The position numbers were made by a program, and so were the translations under genes. This document shows positions 16,428 through 25,555 of a stretch of 64,000 nucleotides of DNA, in pieces; position 1 is the first letter of the stretch; every line of letters begins with the position of its first letter. The stretch comes from CAZWLY01 sp964634465 (GTDB taxonomy: Bacteria; Desulfobacterota; Desulfarculia; G963662305). Where the stretch lies: positions 124,001-188,000 of the forward strand of contig CAZWLY010000006.1 of the NCBI GenBank assembly GCA_964634465.1, in the 5' to 3' direction. The notes beneath the pieces are model-generated. The model was not told the DNA's origin, searched no databases, and saw only the letters and a list, made by a program, of their open reading frames with translations.

Positions 16428-18407
16428 ATGATCACCTTCGACAACGTCAGCAAGGCCTACGGCCGCCAGACGATCATCGACAAGGCCGCCTTCCACCTTT
16501 CGGCCGGCGACCGGGTCGGTGTGGTCGGTCCCAACGGCGCCGGCAAGACGACTCTCTTTCGGTTGATCATCGGTCTCGAGACTCCGGACCAGGGGGCGAT
16601 CCACCGGACCAGAGGGCTCAACATCGGCCACCTGCCCCAAGAGGTGGGCGACCTCGGCGACGAGCCGCTCCTGGAGACGGTCATGGCCACGGCCCAGGAT
16701 ATCCAGACCATCCAGGACGAATTGGAGGTGGTCGCGGCCGAGCTGGCCGCCGACCCCTCGCCCGAGGAGTTGGAGACCCTGACCCGCCGCCAGAGCCTCC
16801 TTCTGGAGCGCTTCGAGAGCCTCGACGGCTACACCTTACAGAGCCGGGCCGAGAAGATCCTGGAGGGCCTGGGCTTCTCCAGCCGCGACTTCTCCACCTC
16901 GGTCAGCGCCCTGTCCGGCGGCTGGCGGATGAGGGCCCTTCTGGCCCGCATCCTTCTGGCCGATCCGGACCTGATCCTTCTGGACGAGCCGACCAACCAC
17001 CTCGATCTGGGCTCGATGCTCTGGCTGGAGCGCTATCTGACCGACTTGACGGCGACGGTGATGATCGTCTCCCACGACCGGGCCTTCCTGAACCGGACCG
17101 TGACCAAGATCGTCGAGCTCGACGGCGGGACGTTGACCGCCTACGCCGGCGACTACGACCGCTTCGAGCGGGAGAAGGCCCAGCGCCTGGCCCATCTGGA
17201 GGCGGCCTATCGCCAGCAGCAACAGAAGATCAGGCAGATGCGCCAGTTCATCGACCGGAACCGGAGCCGGAAGGACCGGGCCAGGCAGGTCCAGGCCAGG
17301 CTCAAGGCCCTGGAGAAGATGGAGCGCATTGAGCCGCCCAGGGAGCGGCGCGAGTTCGACTTCTCCTTTCCCCAACCCAGTCGCCCGCCGGCCGTCCTGG
17401 TCGGCCTGGAGGGCGTCGGCTTGAACTACGGCGGCGACAAGCCAGTCTACCCCAACCTGAGCCTGACCGTCGGCCGGGGCGATCGGATCGCCCTCGTCGG
17501 GCCCAACGGGGCCGGCAAATCGACCCTGCTCAAGCTCCTGGCCGGCGAGCTCGAACCCACCGCCGGCCGGCGTCGGGTTCCGGGGGCGGTCAAGATCGCC
17601 TACTTCGCCCAGCACCAGTTGGAGCAGCTCAACCCGTCGCTGAGCGTCATCGAGGAGCTGATGTCCGTCTCCGGCGACGCCAGCCAGACCCAACTTCGGA
17701 CCCTGCTGGGCTCGTTTCTTTTCTCCGGCGACGACGTCTTCAAAAAGGTTTCCGTCCTCTCCGGCGGCGAACGCAGCCGATTGGCGCTGGCCAAGCTTCT
17801 TTTCTCCGGGGCCAACTTGCTTCTCTTGGACGAGCCGACCAACCACCTGGACATCCCCTCGCGCATCGCCCTGGAGGAAGCGCTGAAGGCCTGGCCGGGT
17901 GAAGTCTGTCTGGTCACCCACGACCGACGGCTGATAAACGCCGTGGCCAATCGGATCTGGGAGGTCAAACCCGGCGGCGAGGTGACAGTCTATCCCGGCA
18001 ACCTGGACGACTATGTCGCCACCTGGCGGCGGTTGACGACCGAGCCCGGCGATCGGGGTCGATCGACGCCCGCCGACAAGCCCCGGCCGGCCAAGAGCCG
18101 AGCCGACAAGGACCGCAAGCGTCGCCAGGCCGAGTGGCGACAGCGGGTCAGCCGCGAGACCGCTCCGCTCAAAAAGCGCCTGGCCGAGATCGAGGCCCAG
18201 GCGACCCAGACCGAGGCCGAGCTGGAGCGCCTGACGGTCGAGCTGGCCGACCCGGCCTGCTACGCCGACCCGGATCGGGCGGCCCGGCTCAATCGGGAGC
18301 TGGCCGCCGTCCGAGCCGAGCTGGAAGACCTCAACGAGCGCTGGGCCGAGGTCGCCCTGGAGTTGGAGGAGTTGACCGAACGACTCGAAGCCGAACGAGA
18401 GGAGTGA
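16428..18407 (+). CDS. ABC-F family ATPase (Uup/YheS-like)
   Basis: A 659-residue soluble protein with two ABC cassettes and no membrane helix. The first has Walker A GPNGAGKTT, signature LSGGWRMR and Walker B LILLDEPTNHLD. The second has GPNGAGKST, LSGGERSR and LLLLDEPTNHLD. A charged linker of about 80 residues (the P-site tRNA-interaction motif region, rich in Arg/Lys/Gln) joins them, and a coiled-coil C-terminal arm follows (about 545-659). ABC-F proteins act on the ribosome, in translation rescue or antibiotic protection. The exact paralogue cannot be named. No clear ribosome site precedes ATG 16428. Confidence 0.9.
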   Translation: MITFDNVSKAYGRQTIIDKAAFHLSAGDRVGVVGPNGAGKTTLFRLIIGLETPDQGAIHRTRGLNIGHLPQEVGDLGDEPLLETVMATAQDIQTIQDELEVVAAELAADPSPEELETLTRRQSLLLERFESLDGYTLQSRAEKILEGLGFSSRDFSTSVSALSGGWRMRALLARILLADPDLILLDEPTNHLDLGSMLWLERYLTDLTATVMIVSHDRAFLNRTVTKIVELDGGTLTAYAGDYDRFEREKAQRLAHLEAAYRQQQQKIRQMRQFIDRNRSRKDRARQVQARLKALEKMERIEPPRERREFDFSFPQPSRPPAVLVGLEGVGLNYGGDKPVYPNLSLTVGRGDRIALVGPNGAGKSTLLKLLAGELEPTAGRRRVPGAVKIAYFAQHQLEQLNPSLSVIEELMSVSGDASQTQLRTLLGSFLFSGDDVFKKVSVLSGGERSRLALAKLLFSGANLLLLDEPTNHLDIPSRIALEEALKAWPGEVCLVTHDRRLINAVANRIWEVKPGGEVTVYPGNLDDYVATWRRLTTEPGDRGRSTPADKPRPAKSRADKDRKRRQAEWRQRVSRETAPLKKRLAEIEAQATQTEAELERLTVELADPACYADPDRAARLNRELAAVRAELEDLNERWAEVALELEELTERLEAEREE

Positions 18408-18515
18408 CCCGGCCTTTCCCCGCCCGGCCTGGCCTCACAATTTTTGTCTTGGCGAGCCGATCATTTGATAAAGTATCGCCATCGACATCTCAACCAGCCT
18501 TCAAAGGAGCTTGAC

Positions 18516-19265
18516 ATGGACATCGGCTATCGGACTGGGGTTCAGGGCATAGACGAAGGCCGGCCGAGCCTGATTTTCATTCACGGCGCCGGCGGCAGCT
18601 CTCTGGGCTGGCAGGGACAACTATCAACCCTGGGCAAGAACTTCAACACCATCGCCCTCGATCTGCCCGGCCACGGCCAGACGCCCGGCCCGGCCCACGA
18701 CGCCATCGAGGGCTACGCCGACTGGCTTGAAGGAGCGATCGAGGAGCTGGTTCCGGGCCGCTTCGTGCTGGTCGGCCACTCCATGGGCGGGGCCATCGCC
18801 CAGATGTTCGGTCTGGCCAATCCCGGCCGGGCGGCCGGGCTGGTTCTGGTCGGCACCGGAGCCGCCCTGCCGGTCAACCCCAAGATTCTGGAGGGCGTCA
18901 AGGCCGATTTCGAACGGACGTCGGCGATGATCATCGACTGGTGCTTCGCCGTGGACGACCCGGGGCTGAAAAAGATATCGCTGGAGCAAACCCTGGCCGC
19001 CGGGCCGGAGGTGGTCCACGGCGACTTTCTCGCCTGCGCCAACTTCGACGTGGTCGACAGGCTCGACCGGGTCGATGCGCCCGCCCTGGTCATCACCGGC
19101 CGGGAAGACAAGATGACGCCGCCGACCATGGCCGAGTTCCTGGTCGGCCGCCTCCCCGGAGCCGAGTTGGCCCTGGTGGAAGGAGCCGGACACATGGTCC
19201 ACGTCGAGAAGACGAGAGAGGTCAACGACCTGATCGCCAACTTCGCCGGACACGTGTTCGACTGA
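18516..19265 (+). CDS. Alpha/beta-hydrolase
   Basis: A 249-residue alpha/beta-hydrolase with the catalytic elements in order: HGAGGSSLGW (oxyanion region), GHSMGGAIAQ with the nucleophilic Ser (about residue 88), Asp in ALVITGREDKMTPP and His in GAGHMVHVEK. The substrate is unknown; the family includes esterases and C-C hydrolases. The ATG at 18516 has AAAGGAG nine bases upstream, so the longer open frame is not used. It is two bases from the next gene. Confidence 0.9.
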   Translation: MDIGYRTGVQGIDEGRPSLIFIHGAGGSSLGWQGQLSTLGKNFNTIALDLPGHGQTPGPAHDAIEGYADWLEGAIEELVPGRFVLVGHSMGGAIAQMFGLANPGRAAGLVLVGTGAALPVNPKILEGVKADFERTSAMIIDWCFAVDDPGLKKISLEQTLAAGPEVVHGDFLACANFDVVDRLDRVDAPALVITGREDKMTPPTMAEFLVGRLPGAELALVEGAGHMVHVEKTREVNDLIANFAGHVFD

Positions 19266-19267
19266 GG

Positions 19268-19543
19268 ATGCGGTTCCAGTTTCTGCGGTTTCTCTCGCCG
19301 ACTTACATCCGGCTCTACGGCCGTCTGATGACCGATCGCCGCACGCCCCGGCCGGCCAAGGCGGCGGTCATCCTCGCCTTGGCCTACGTCATTTCGCCCT
19401 TCGATCTCGTCCCGGACTGGATCGTCGGTCTGGGCTGGCTGGACGACCTGGTCATCCTGGTCGCGCCGCTCATCTACCTGGTCCGGGTGAGTCCGCCCCA
19501 GGCGGTGGCCAAACACTTGAGGGACATAAAGGGCGCCTCCTGA
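19268..19543 (+). CDS. YkvA-family (DUF1232) small membrane protein
   Basis: A 91-residue protein. The conserved core is KAAVILALAYVISPFDLVPDW followed by a second helix, the standard DUF1232 signature. The molecular role of the family is not known. It overlaps no other gene and follows the hydrolase by two bases, so the two are probably co-transcribed. Confidence 0.85.
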   Translation: MRFQFLRFLSPTYIRLYGRLMTDRRTPRPAKAAVILALAYVISPFDLVPDWIVGLGWLDDLVILVAPLIYLVRVSPPQAVAKHLRDIKGAS

Positions 19544-19780
19544 TGGAGACGGCGGGCTGAAACGATCGGAGAATGTCCCGGCTATCCCCGGTCGACTCGA
19601 CGATCGGGCTTGCAAACGGGCCCCAATGAAGTAATATGGCTAGCCTGGATATGGTCTTCAGCGCGCCGCCGGCCAGGCTGGCCGGCCAAAACGCCTGAAC
19701 GGCCGCGGCAAGTGAGTCGGCCTTGAGGCCACGCTCACTCGTGCGATGTCCGGGTCAGAGTTTGGCGAGGACGGCGCTCG

Positions 19781-20140
19781 ATGTCCGAAGGCGTTGTGAC
19801 CGAAAAAAGAAGCAGTCGCCGGGTGTCGGTAATTTTGCCGACCCAAGCCTATGACGGCGACCCCGGCCAGAAGGCCCCTGCCCTGGCCGGCCACACCGAG
19901 AACATCTCCAGCAAGGGGATGAGGGTCCGCATCGAAAAGACCGACCGACTCCAGGTCGATTCGGCGGTCTATCTCCGGCTGAATACGCTCAAGAGCGAGG
20001 GATTCATCAATCTCCAGGGTCGGGTGAGGTGGATCGACGACGCCGACGACGACTCGATGCTGATCGGCCTGGAACTGGTCGGGATGAATTTGAGCGAGTG
20101 GGACCGCTGGATGGACCTTTTGTCCTGGCACACCGAGTAA
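19781..20140 (+). CDS. PilZ-domain protein (probable c-di-GMP receptor)
   Basis: A 119-residue single-domain protein. The two c-di-GMP motifs are visible: the Arg-rich KRSSRRVSV (RxxxR, residues about 9-17) and NISSKGMRV (D/NxSxxG, about 42-50). Later strands (GRVRWIDD, LIGLELVGM) complete the PilZ barrel. It may translate the c-di-GMP level set by cyclases such as the one at 48269 into an output. A target is not apparent. The 237-base gap before it (19544-19780) holds no recognised feature. Confidence 0.87.
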   Translation: MSEGVVTEKRSSRRVSVILPTQAYDGDPGQKAPALAGHTENISSKGMRVRIEKTDRLQVDSAVYLRLNTLKSEGFINLQGRVRWIDDADDDSMLIGLELVGMNLSEWDRWMDLLSWHTE

Positions 20141-20159
20141 CCCCCGCCTCTCTCAGCCA

Positions 20160-20354
20160 ATGAAAAGAGTTCCCAGCCTCGACGCGGACGGTTGCGTCAT
20201 GTGCCAAGCCTGCCTCGAACTGTGTCCCGAGGTATTCCGGATCAACCCGGCCGGCTACCTAGAGATCGTCGAGCTGGCCGATTATCCGGTGGTGGAGATC
20301 GACGAGGCCATCGCCGCCTGCCCGGCCTACTGCGTCTCCTGGCGGGAGGAATGA
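20160..20354 (+). CDS. Small single-cluster ferredoxin
   Basis: A 64-residue protein with CVMCQACLELCP (Cys 12, 15, 18, 22) and a distal Cys pair in AACPAYC. This pattern fits a monocluster 4Fe-4S or 3Fe-4S ferredoxin with EVFRIN after the motif, as in Desulfovibrio-type or Thermotoga-type ferredoxins. It is an electron carrier of unknown partner. It starts 19 bases after the PilZ gene. Confidence 0.88.
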   Translation: MKRVPSLDADGCVMCQACLELCPEVFRINPAGYLEIVELADYPVVEIDEAIAACPAYCVSWREE

Positions 20355-20502
20355 ATCGGGCTCGGTCAAATCGTGACCACGGCCCGTCCGCGGCTGTGTC
20401 TTCGATGGAGATTTGCCCGAAATCCGCCCGGTCCGCCAGGCGCTCCGGGCCGCGGTCGAAGGGATCGACCGATTCGGGGGCGGCGGCTTCGGTGAGGCCG
20501 GA

Positions 20503-20850
20503 CTAGTCCGTCGCCTCGCCCAGCGCCGCCAAGGCCTCCTCTTTGGTGTCCAACAGGTCGATGACCTCGTCGAGCTTGGTCAACCTGAAAAGCTGCTTGA
20601 CCGGCTCCGAGGCGCCGAAGACCTTTAAGTCGCCGCCCTTGTCCTTCATCCCGTGGCGGCAGACCAGAATGGCCCCAAAGCCGGAGCTGTCCATGTAATC
20701 GACGCCGGTGATGTCGATGGCGAGGCGGTCGTTGGCCTCCATGACCGGTACGATCTGGCGCTTGAAATCCTGGGCCCGGCTGCCGGCCAAGCGGCCGGCG
20801 GGCAGGGTGACCACCGTCACCCGGCCGATCTTCTCGGTGGTGATTTCCAT
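20503..20850 (-). CDS. STAS-domain anti-sigma-factor antagonist
   Basis: A 115-residue single STAS domain. The phosphorylatable Ser is in YMDSSGFGAIL (about residue 58). Such proteins release a sigma factor or partner by binding an anti-sigma kinase when unphosphorylated. ATG 20850 has a GAGGGGGC upstream. No kinase or phosphatase gene is adjacent. It is convergent with the ferredoxin gene. Confidence 0.86.
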   Translation of the reverse strand: MEITTEKIGRVTVVTLPAGRLAGSRAQDFKRQIVPVMEANDRLAIDITGVDYMDSSGFGAILVCRHGMKDKGGDLKVFGASEPVKQLFRLTKLDEVIDLLDTKEEALAALGEATD

Positions 20851-21053
20851 TAAGAGCCCCCTCTCGCTCCTGCTCCAACCCAGCTTCGGCCGGTGACGAC
20901 CGCGCCGACGCCCGCTCTCCGGCCGCCGCTTGAAGCCTCGAACCAACCTATTGTATCCTTTACTCGATTCAAATGCCAGCCACTAAATCGCTTCGATCCC
21001 CGGCGGCGGCTTGATAGAATCGGGCGGGACCGGTAGCCTGGAGGAGAGGTCAT

Positions 21054-21767
21054 ATGTGCGGACGTTACTCTTTGATCCAGGATCTGGGCGAGTTGGCCCT
21101 CTGCTTCGGCTTCGAGCCCGGCGGGTTGAGCCTCGCCCCCCGCTACAACCAGGCTCCGGGCCAGGAGGGGCTGGTGGTGGTGGCCGAAGCCGAAGGACGG
21201 CGGGGGAGGCTGATGCGCTGGGGGCTCATCCCCCGCTGGGCCGACAAGGAATCGGTCGGCTACAAGATGATCAACGCTCGGGCCGAAACCGTCTTTGACA
21301 AGCCGGCTTACAAGGAGTTGATCGCCCGCCGCCGCTGCCTGGTGCCGGCCGACGGCTTCTACGAGTGGCCCCGGCTGAAAGGCAAGAAGACCAAACGCCC
21401 CTATCGCTTCACCAGGGCCGACGGCCAACCCTTCGCCATGGCCGGGCTGTGGACGATCTGGAGCCGGCCGGAGGGCGGCGAGGTGGCCTCCTACACCATC
21501 ATCACCACCAAAGCCAACGCTCTGGTCAGGCCGATCCACGACCGGATGCCGGTCATCCTCGAACCGGACAACGAGTCTGCCTGGCTGGACGACGATCGGA
21601 AGGGGCCGGCCCGGCTGGCCCGGTTGCTGATTCCGCTTTCGGCCGAGGCGATGGCCGTCAACCCGGTCTCTCCCCTGCTCAACTCACCGGCCAACGACGG
21701 CCCCGAAGTACTGGAGCCCGAAAAACCGCCCACCCAGGCCTCGATGTTTCCCGAGGCCGACGACTGA
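21054..21767 (+). CDS. SRAP-domain abasic-site protein (HMCES/YedK family)
   Basis: A 237-residue protein beginning MCGRYSL. Cys2, exposed after removal of Met1, forms the thiazolidine crosslink to abasic sites in single-stranded DNA in this family. Other conserved parts are NARAETVFDKP, CLVPADGFYEW and the His of IHDRMPVIL. It protects replication forks. The start is exact because Cys2 must follow the initiator Met; GGAGAGG precedes it. Confidence 0.93.
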   Translation: MCGRYSLIQDLGELALCFGFEPGGLSLAPRYNQAPGQEGLVVVAEAEGRRGRLMRWGLIPRWADKESVGYKMINARAETVFDKPAYKELIARRRCLVPADGFYEWPRLKGKKTKRPYRFTRADGQPFAMAGLWTIWSRPEGGEVASYTIITTKANALVRPIHDRMPVILEPDNESAWLDDDRKGPARLARLLIPLSAEAMAVNPVSPLLNSPANDGPEVLEPEKPPTQASMFPEADD

Positions 21768-21781
21768 CAGGAGTTGAATCG

Positions 21782-22249
21782 ATGATCCCGGTGCCCAATC
21801 CCTACGCCGATGGAAACTGCTTCTACTGTGGGCCGAGAAACCCCATCGGCTTCAAGCTCCGCTTCTTCCTGACCGAAACCGAACCGAAAGAGATGGTCTG
21901 CCGCCTGAAGCCGTCCCCCAACCACTGCGGTCTCGGCCGGGCCTTCCACGGCGGACTCATGGCCGGGTTGTTCGACGAGATCATGGGCTGGAGCAGCGAG
22001 ACGGCGACCGGCTCGAAGGGCGTCACCGCCAGAATCGAGGTCGAATACCTCAAGCCGGTCTACACCGATCAGGAGATCGAGGTCCGCTGCCGCGTCGAGA
22101 CGATCGACGGCCGGAAGGTCCACCTGAGCACCGAGATCACCGACGCCGAGGGAGAGGTCTGCTCCCGGGCCAAGGGGCTTTACATCACCCTCGAAAGCGA
22201 GCAGTTCGACCGCCTGGTCAAGATGGAGCGACGCTCGAAGGCGTCGTGA
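21782..22249 (+). CDS. Hotdog-fold thioesterase (PaaI-like)
   Basis: A 155-residue hotdog protein. RAFHGGLMAGLFDEIMGW is the catalytic helix of the PaaI/4HBT group, and KGVTARIEVEYLKPVYTDQEIEVR is the adjoining strand. An N-terminal NCFYCGPRNPIGFKL segment is common in a sub-group of such proteins. It would hydrolyse acyl-CoA thioesters. Start ATG 21782 with AGGAG eleven bases upstream, 14 bases after the SRAP gene. Confidence 0.85.
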   Translation: MIPVPNPYADGNCFYCGPRNPIGFKLRFFLTETEPKEMVCRLKPSPNHCGLGRAFHGGLMAGLFDEIMGWSSETATGSKGVTARIEVEYLKPVYTDQEIEVRCRVETIDGRKVHLSTEITDAEGEVCSRAKGLYITLESEQFDRLVKMERRSKAS

Positions 22250-22293
22250 TCCGCCCGGCTTTCAAACCGCCGGCCGAAAGCTGAAGCCGCGGC

Positions 22294-22331
22294 GGAGGCG
22301 GGCGCGGGGGAGGCGGGCGCGGGGGAGGCGG
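22294..22331. repeat. GC-rich tandem repeat (15 bases x 2.5)
   Basis: GGAGGCGGGCGCGGG occurs at 22294-22308 and 22309-22323, then a partial copy to 22331. It lies between the thioesterase and the Pel operon. There is no obvious function. Confidence 0.7.
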
Positions 22332-22556
22332 CCGTTTTTAAAGCGCGGCGGATTTCACCCGGACTGAATAGAGAAGCTGTTGACCGGGTAACACCCGGTG
22401 AATTATGTTAAAAACAAATTCAATCGGTCTGGGAAGACGAAGGACGCCGGCGGATCGGGCGCAAAGCCGGCGGCGTTCGAGTCCGAATTCGCCCGGAGTA
22501 CAGCCGGAAGGCCGGGCGCCGGGCGTCTTCGGCCGGAGACACAATCGGGAAAATCG
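22332..22556 (+). promoter_or_regulatory. Leader region of the pel operon
   Basis: About 225 bases before the first pel gene. It holds a hairpin ACCGGGT/ACCCGGT with a three-base loop (22383-22399), and farther on a CGCCGGC/GCCGGCG stem (about 22445-22472) whose loop ends GGGCGCAAA. The structured leader could take part in regulation, but I cannot assign it to a known riboswitch. No convincing -35/-10 pair was found. Confidence 0.35.
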
Positions 22557-23423
22557 ATGAAGCTGGTTTCAACCTGGCTGGGGGCGGTCGTTTTCTGCCT
22601 CGCGGCGAGCGCGACCCTCTCGCCCGGCCAAGCCGCGGGTTTGAGCGGCGAGTTGCGGACCTGGGCGGTCTACTACGGCCGGATGGTCGGCCCGGCGGTG
22701 CTGACCCGCTTCGACCTGGTCGTCCTGGACCCCGACGGCCACCCGCCCCTGGTAAGAGCCGCCCCCCGCCGGCCCCTCTACCTGGGCTACGTCAGCCTGG
22801 GGGAAGCCGAACCCCAGCGGCCCTACTTCGACTCGATCAAGGCCGCAGCGTGGCTGATACGCAAGAACGAGAACTGGGGCTCCTGGGTGGTGGACGTCCG
22901 CTCGCCCCAGTGGCGCTCCCTGCTCCTCGGCCGGATCATCCCGGCCGTCCTGGCCCAAGGCTTCGACGGGCTGTTCATGGACACCCTCGACTCGCCCTTG
23001 GAAGAGCAACGGCGGGACCCCGAACGGTTCGCCGGCATGGCCGAGGCCATGGTCGATCTGATCAGGGCCGTTCGCTCCGCCTTCCCCCAGGCGATCATCT
23101 GTCTCAACCGGGGAAGCGAGCTGTGGCCCAAGGCGGCCCCGTACATCGACGCGGTGCTGATGGAGGATTTCAGCACCTTCTACGACTTCGAGCGCTCGGC
23201 CTATCTACTCCAGGATGAACGGGTCGTCGAGGCTCACCTGCGAAAGGCGGCCGAGCTTCGCCGACTCGCTCCCCGGGTGCGGGTGCTGACCCTCGACTAC
23301 GTCGCCCCCGGCGATTGGGCGGCGGCGAAGAAGGCCATCGACCGGGCCCGCCGGGCCGGGCTGACGCCGTACGTCAGCGACATTGATCTCGATGAAGTTT
23401 ACTTGTATACGTTGGATCGATGA
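22557..23423 (+). CDS. pelA: Pel polysaccharide hydrolase (N-terminal half of PelA as a separate gene)
   Basis: A 288-residue exported glycosidase. A signal peptide (about 1-26, ending SPGQAA) precedes a barrel of the TM1410/endo-alpha-1,4-polygalactosaminidase type: LRTWAVYYG, LYLGYVSLGEAE, WVVDVRSPQWR and GFDGLFMDTLDSP with the likely catalytic acids. In Pseudomonas this forms the N-terminal domain of the larger PelA; here it ends before the deacetylase. It would trim or release Pel in the periplasm. ATG 22557 is chosen because it opens the signal peptide. The stop overlaps the next start by four bases (ATGA). Confidence 0.85.
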   Translation: MKLVSTWLGAVVFCLAASATLSPGQAAGLSGELRTWAVYYGRMVGPAVLTRFDLVVLDPDGHPPLVRAAPRRPLYLGYVSLGEAEPQRPYFDSIKAAAWLIRKNENWGSWVVDVRSPQWRSLLLGRIIPAVLAQGFDGLFMDTLDSPLEEQRRDPERFAGMAEAMVDLIRAVRSAFPQAIICLNRGSELWPKAAPYIDAVLMEDFSTFYDFERSAYLLQDERVVEAHLRKAAELRRLAPRVRVLTLDYVAPGDWAAAKKAIDRARRAGLTPYVSDIDLDEVYLYTLDR

Positions 23424-25555
23424 AAATCACCCCCCATTGGTTTGAGGCGCGGCTCTTTCCCGGTCGAGCGTTGATCGGCCTGTTGCTGTTGATCTTTCTC
23501 ATCCCGTCTCCAGCTTTCGGCGCCGAACGAATCATTCCCCGGCGGGTGCTGGCCGTCTACGACTCCCGAGTGGAAAAAGATATCGCCCAAAGTGAGCTGC
23601 ACACCGCGGTCCAGACGATCCTGGAATACCTGGGGCTGGTGGTGGACTATCTCGACGCCGCCCAGGGAAAATGGCCCAACGAAGAGGCCATGAGCCGCTA
23701 CCGGGGGGTGGTCACCCGGCTGTGGGGGGAGGAGCTCCCCCGAGCCGAGTCCTACCTGGTTTGGCTTCGCCGCCAGATCGAGTCCGGCCGGAGGGTGGTC
23801 GTCCTGGGCCATCCCGGACCGAGCATCGACGCCCGAACCGGACGATCCGTGCCCCGGCCGGTGCGAGACGCCTTTTTTCGGGCCTTGGGGGTGAGCTACG
23901 GGGCCGGGTGGACGACCAACCCCGCCGTGTTGGAGTACGGCCGGTTGGATCGGAAGCTGGTCCGGTTCGAACGGGCCTTTCCCGCCCGTCCGCCGGTCTG
24001 GCAGCGCCTGCGCCTGATCGGCCCCGGCGGCAGGGCGGTGGTCTCCGTCCGGCGCACCGACGTACCCGACGGCGAGAGCCCGATGGTTTGCCTGACCGCG
24101 GCCGGCGGCCTGGCCCTCGACCCCTACTTTCTGTTCCGCCAACCGAACAGCTCGTTCCGCCAGTGGTACATCGACCCTTTCGCCTTCTTCGAGGCCGCCC
24201 TGAACCTCAAAGGGCTGCCCCGCCCGGACGCCGCCACCCTCTCCGGCCGGAGACTGCTCTACTGCCACATCGACGGCGACGGGCTGACCGGATTCACCGA
24301 ATTGAAAGGGAGGAGCAGTTGCGGGGAGGTGATCAGGGACCTGATCCTCAAGGTCTACGATCTGCCCACTACCGCCTCGGTCATCACCGCCGAGGTCGAT
24401 CCCCGGGCCCTGGGGGACGAGAAGGCGGTCGCCCTGGCCCGGTCCATCATGGCCCTGGACAACGTCGAGCCCGGATGCCACTCCTTTTCCCATCCTTTCA
24501 GTTGGGGGCTCGCCCTGGGCGGCGAATCGGTCGAAGGCCTGGCCGAAGACGCCCTGTCCTACGGGCATCACCTGTCGATCAAAGGCTACCGGTTCAACCT
24601 GGATCAAGAGATCGAAGGTGCGGTGACCTACATCAACCGGGTTCTGGCCCCGCCGGGCAAGACCTGCGCCGTCTACCAGTGGACCGGCGACTGCCGCCCC
24701 CCGGCCGAGGCCATCGCCCGGGTGGAGCGGATGGGCCTGGCCCAGATCAACGGCGGAGACACCGTCTTCGACGCCAACCGGCCCTCGGTGACCGGCGTCG
24801 CCCCCCTGGTCCTGCCGGTCGGCGATGAGCTTCAGGTCTACACCAGCAACTCCAACGAGAACATCTACACCAACCTGTGGACCGGCCCTTTCTGGGGCTT
24901 CAGGCGGGTCGTCCAGACTTTTGTCCGGACCGGCTCTCCCCGGCGACTCAGACCGATGAACATCTACTACCACTTCTACTCCGGCGCCAACCTGGCCGCC
25001 CTCAACGCCCTGCGCTACGTCTACGACTGGGCCCTGAAACAACCCCTGACCCCCATCTTCACCAGCCATTACTACCGCGTGGTCCGGGGAGTTCTCGGGG
25101 CCAAACTGGCGGACAGCGGCGACGGCGGATTCAAGATAACCGACTACGGGGCCGCCCGGACGATCCGCTTCGACGGGACCGGCCAGACGGTCGATCTGGA
25201 AAGATCGATCAACGTCCAGGGCTTCACCACCTATCAGGACAGCCTCTACGTCCATCTCGGGCCGGGCGAGGCGGTGATCTACTTGACCGACGCCCCGCCC
25301 CGGCGGCCCTACCTGGTCGAAGCCAGCGGTCTGGTGGAAGACTGGTCGGTTACGGCGGGGCGGGCCAGCTTCCGCTACCAAGGTTGGGGCCGGGGCGAGG
25401 TGGTGATCGGCGGGTTGAAGCCGAGCGCGACGGTGAGGGTGACCCGCTCAGGCCGGCCGGGACAACCGATTTCGGTTACGGCCGACTCCCGCGGCCGAGT
25501 GACGCTCAAAGACCTGGGCCGGGAAACGGTCGTCATCGAGGCGGAGAGCCGATGA
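23420..25555 (+). CDS. pelA: Pel polysaccharide deacetylase (C-terminal part of PelA as a separate gene)
   Basis: A 711-residue exported protein with its own signal peptide (about 10-35, ending SPAFGA). Residues about 40-250 resemble the Rossmann-like middle region of PelA. The deacetylase part has LLYCHIDGDG (metal and base Asp, about residues 280-289) and GCHSFSHPFSW (metal-binding His pair). A beta-rich tail follows (about 590-711). It removes acetyl groups from GalNAc/GlcNAc units in the periplasm to make the cationic Pel polymer. It lies between the hydrolase gene and the TPR gene, overlapping each by four bases. Confidence 0.87.
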   Translation: MKITPHWFEARLFPGRALIGLLLLIFLIPSPAFGAERIIPRRVLAVYDSRVEKDIAQSELHTAVQTILEYLGLVVDYLDAAQGKWPNEEAMSRYRGVVTRLWGEELPRAESYLVWLRRQIESGRRVVVLGHPGPSIDARTGRSVPRPVRDAFFRALGVSYGAGWTTNPAVLEYGRLDRKLVRFERAFPARPPVWQRLRLIGPGGRAVVSVRRTDVPDGESPMVCLTAAGGLALDPYFLFRQPNSSFRQWYIDPFAFFEAALNLKGLPRPDAATLSGRRLLYCHIDGDGLTGFTELKGRSSCGEVIRDLILKVYDLPTTASVITAEVDPRALGDEKAVALARSIMALDNVEPGCHSFSHPFSWGLALGGESVEGLAEDALSYGHHLSIKGYRFNLDQEIEGAVTYINRVLAPPGKTCAVYQWTGDCRPPAEAIARVERMGLAQINGGDTVFDANRPSVTGVAPLVLPVGDELQVYTSNSNENIYTNLWTGPFWGFRRVVQTFVRTGSPRRLRPMNIYYHFYSGANLAALNALRYVYDWALKQPLTPIFTSHYYRVVRGVLGAKLADSGDGGFKITDYGAARTIRFDGTGQTVDLERSINVQGFTTYQDSLYVHLGPGEAVIYLTDAPPRRPYLVEASGLVEDWSVTAGRASFRYQGWGRGEVVIGGLKPSATVRVTRSGRPGQPISVTADSRGRVTLKDLGRETVVIEAESR

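Noticed and set aside
22430..22520. GEMM-I c-di-GMP riboswitch in the pel leader
   Set aside because: Only a GGGCGCAAAGCC stretch resembles the consensus. The GAAA-capped arm, the GGCAAACC strand and the closing stem were not found, so I did not call it.
24877..25551. Upstream extension of the PelB-like TPR protein
   Set aside because: It overlaps the PelA deacetylase in another frame; the ATG at 25552 opens a membrane anchor and overlaps the previous stop by four bases.
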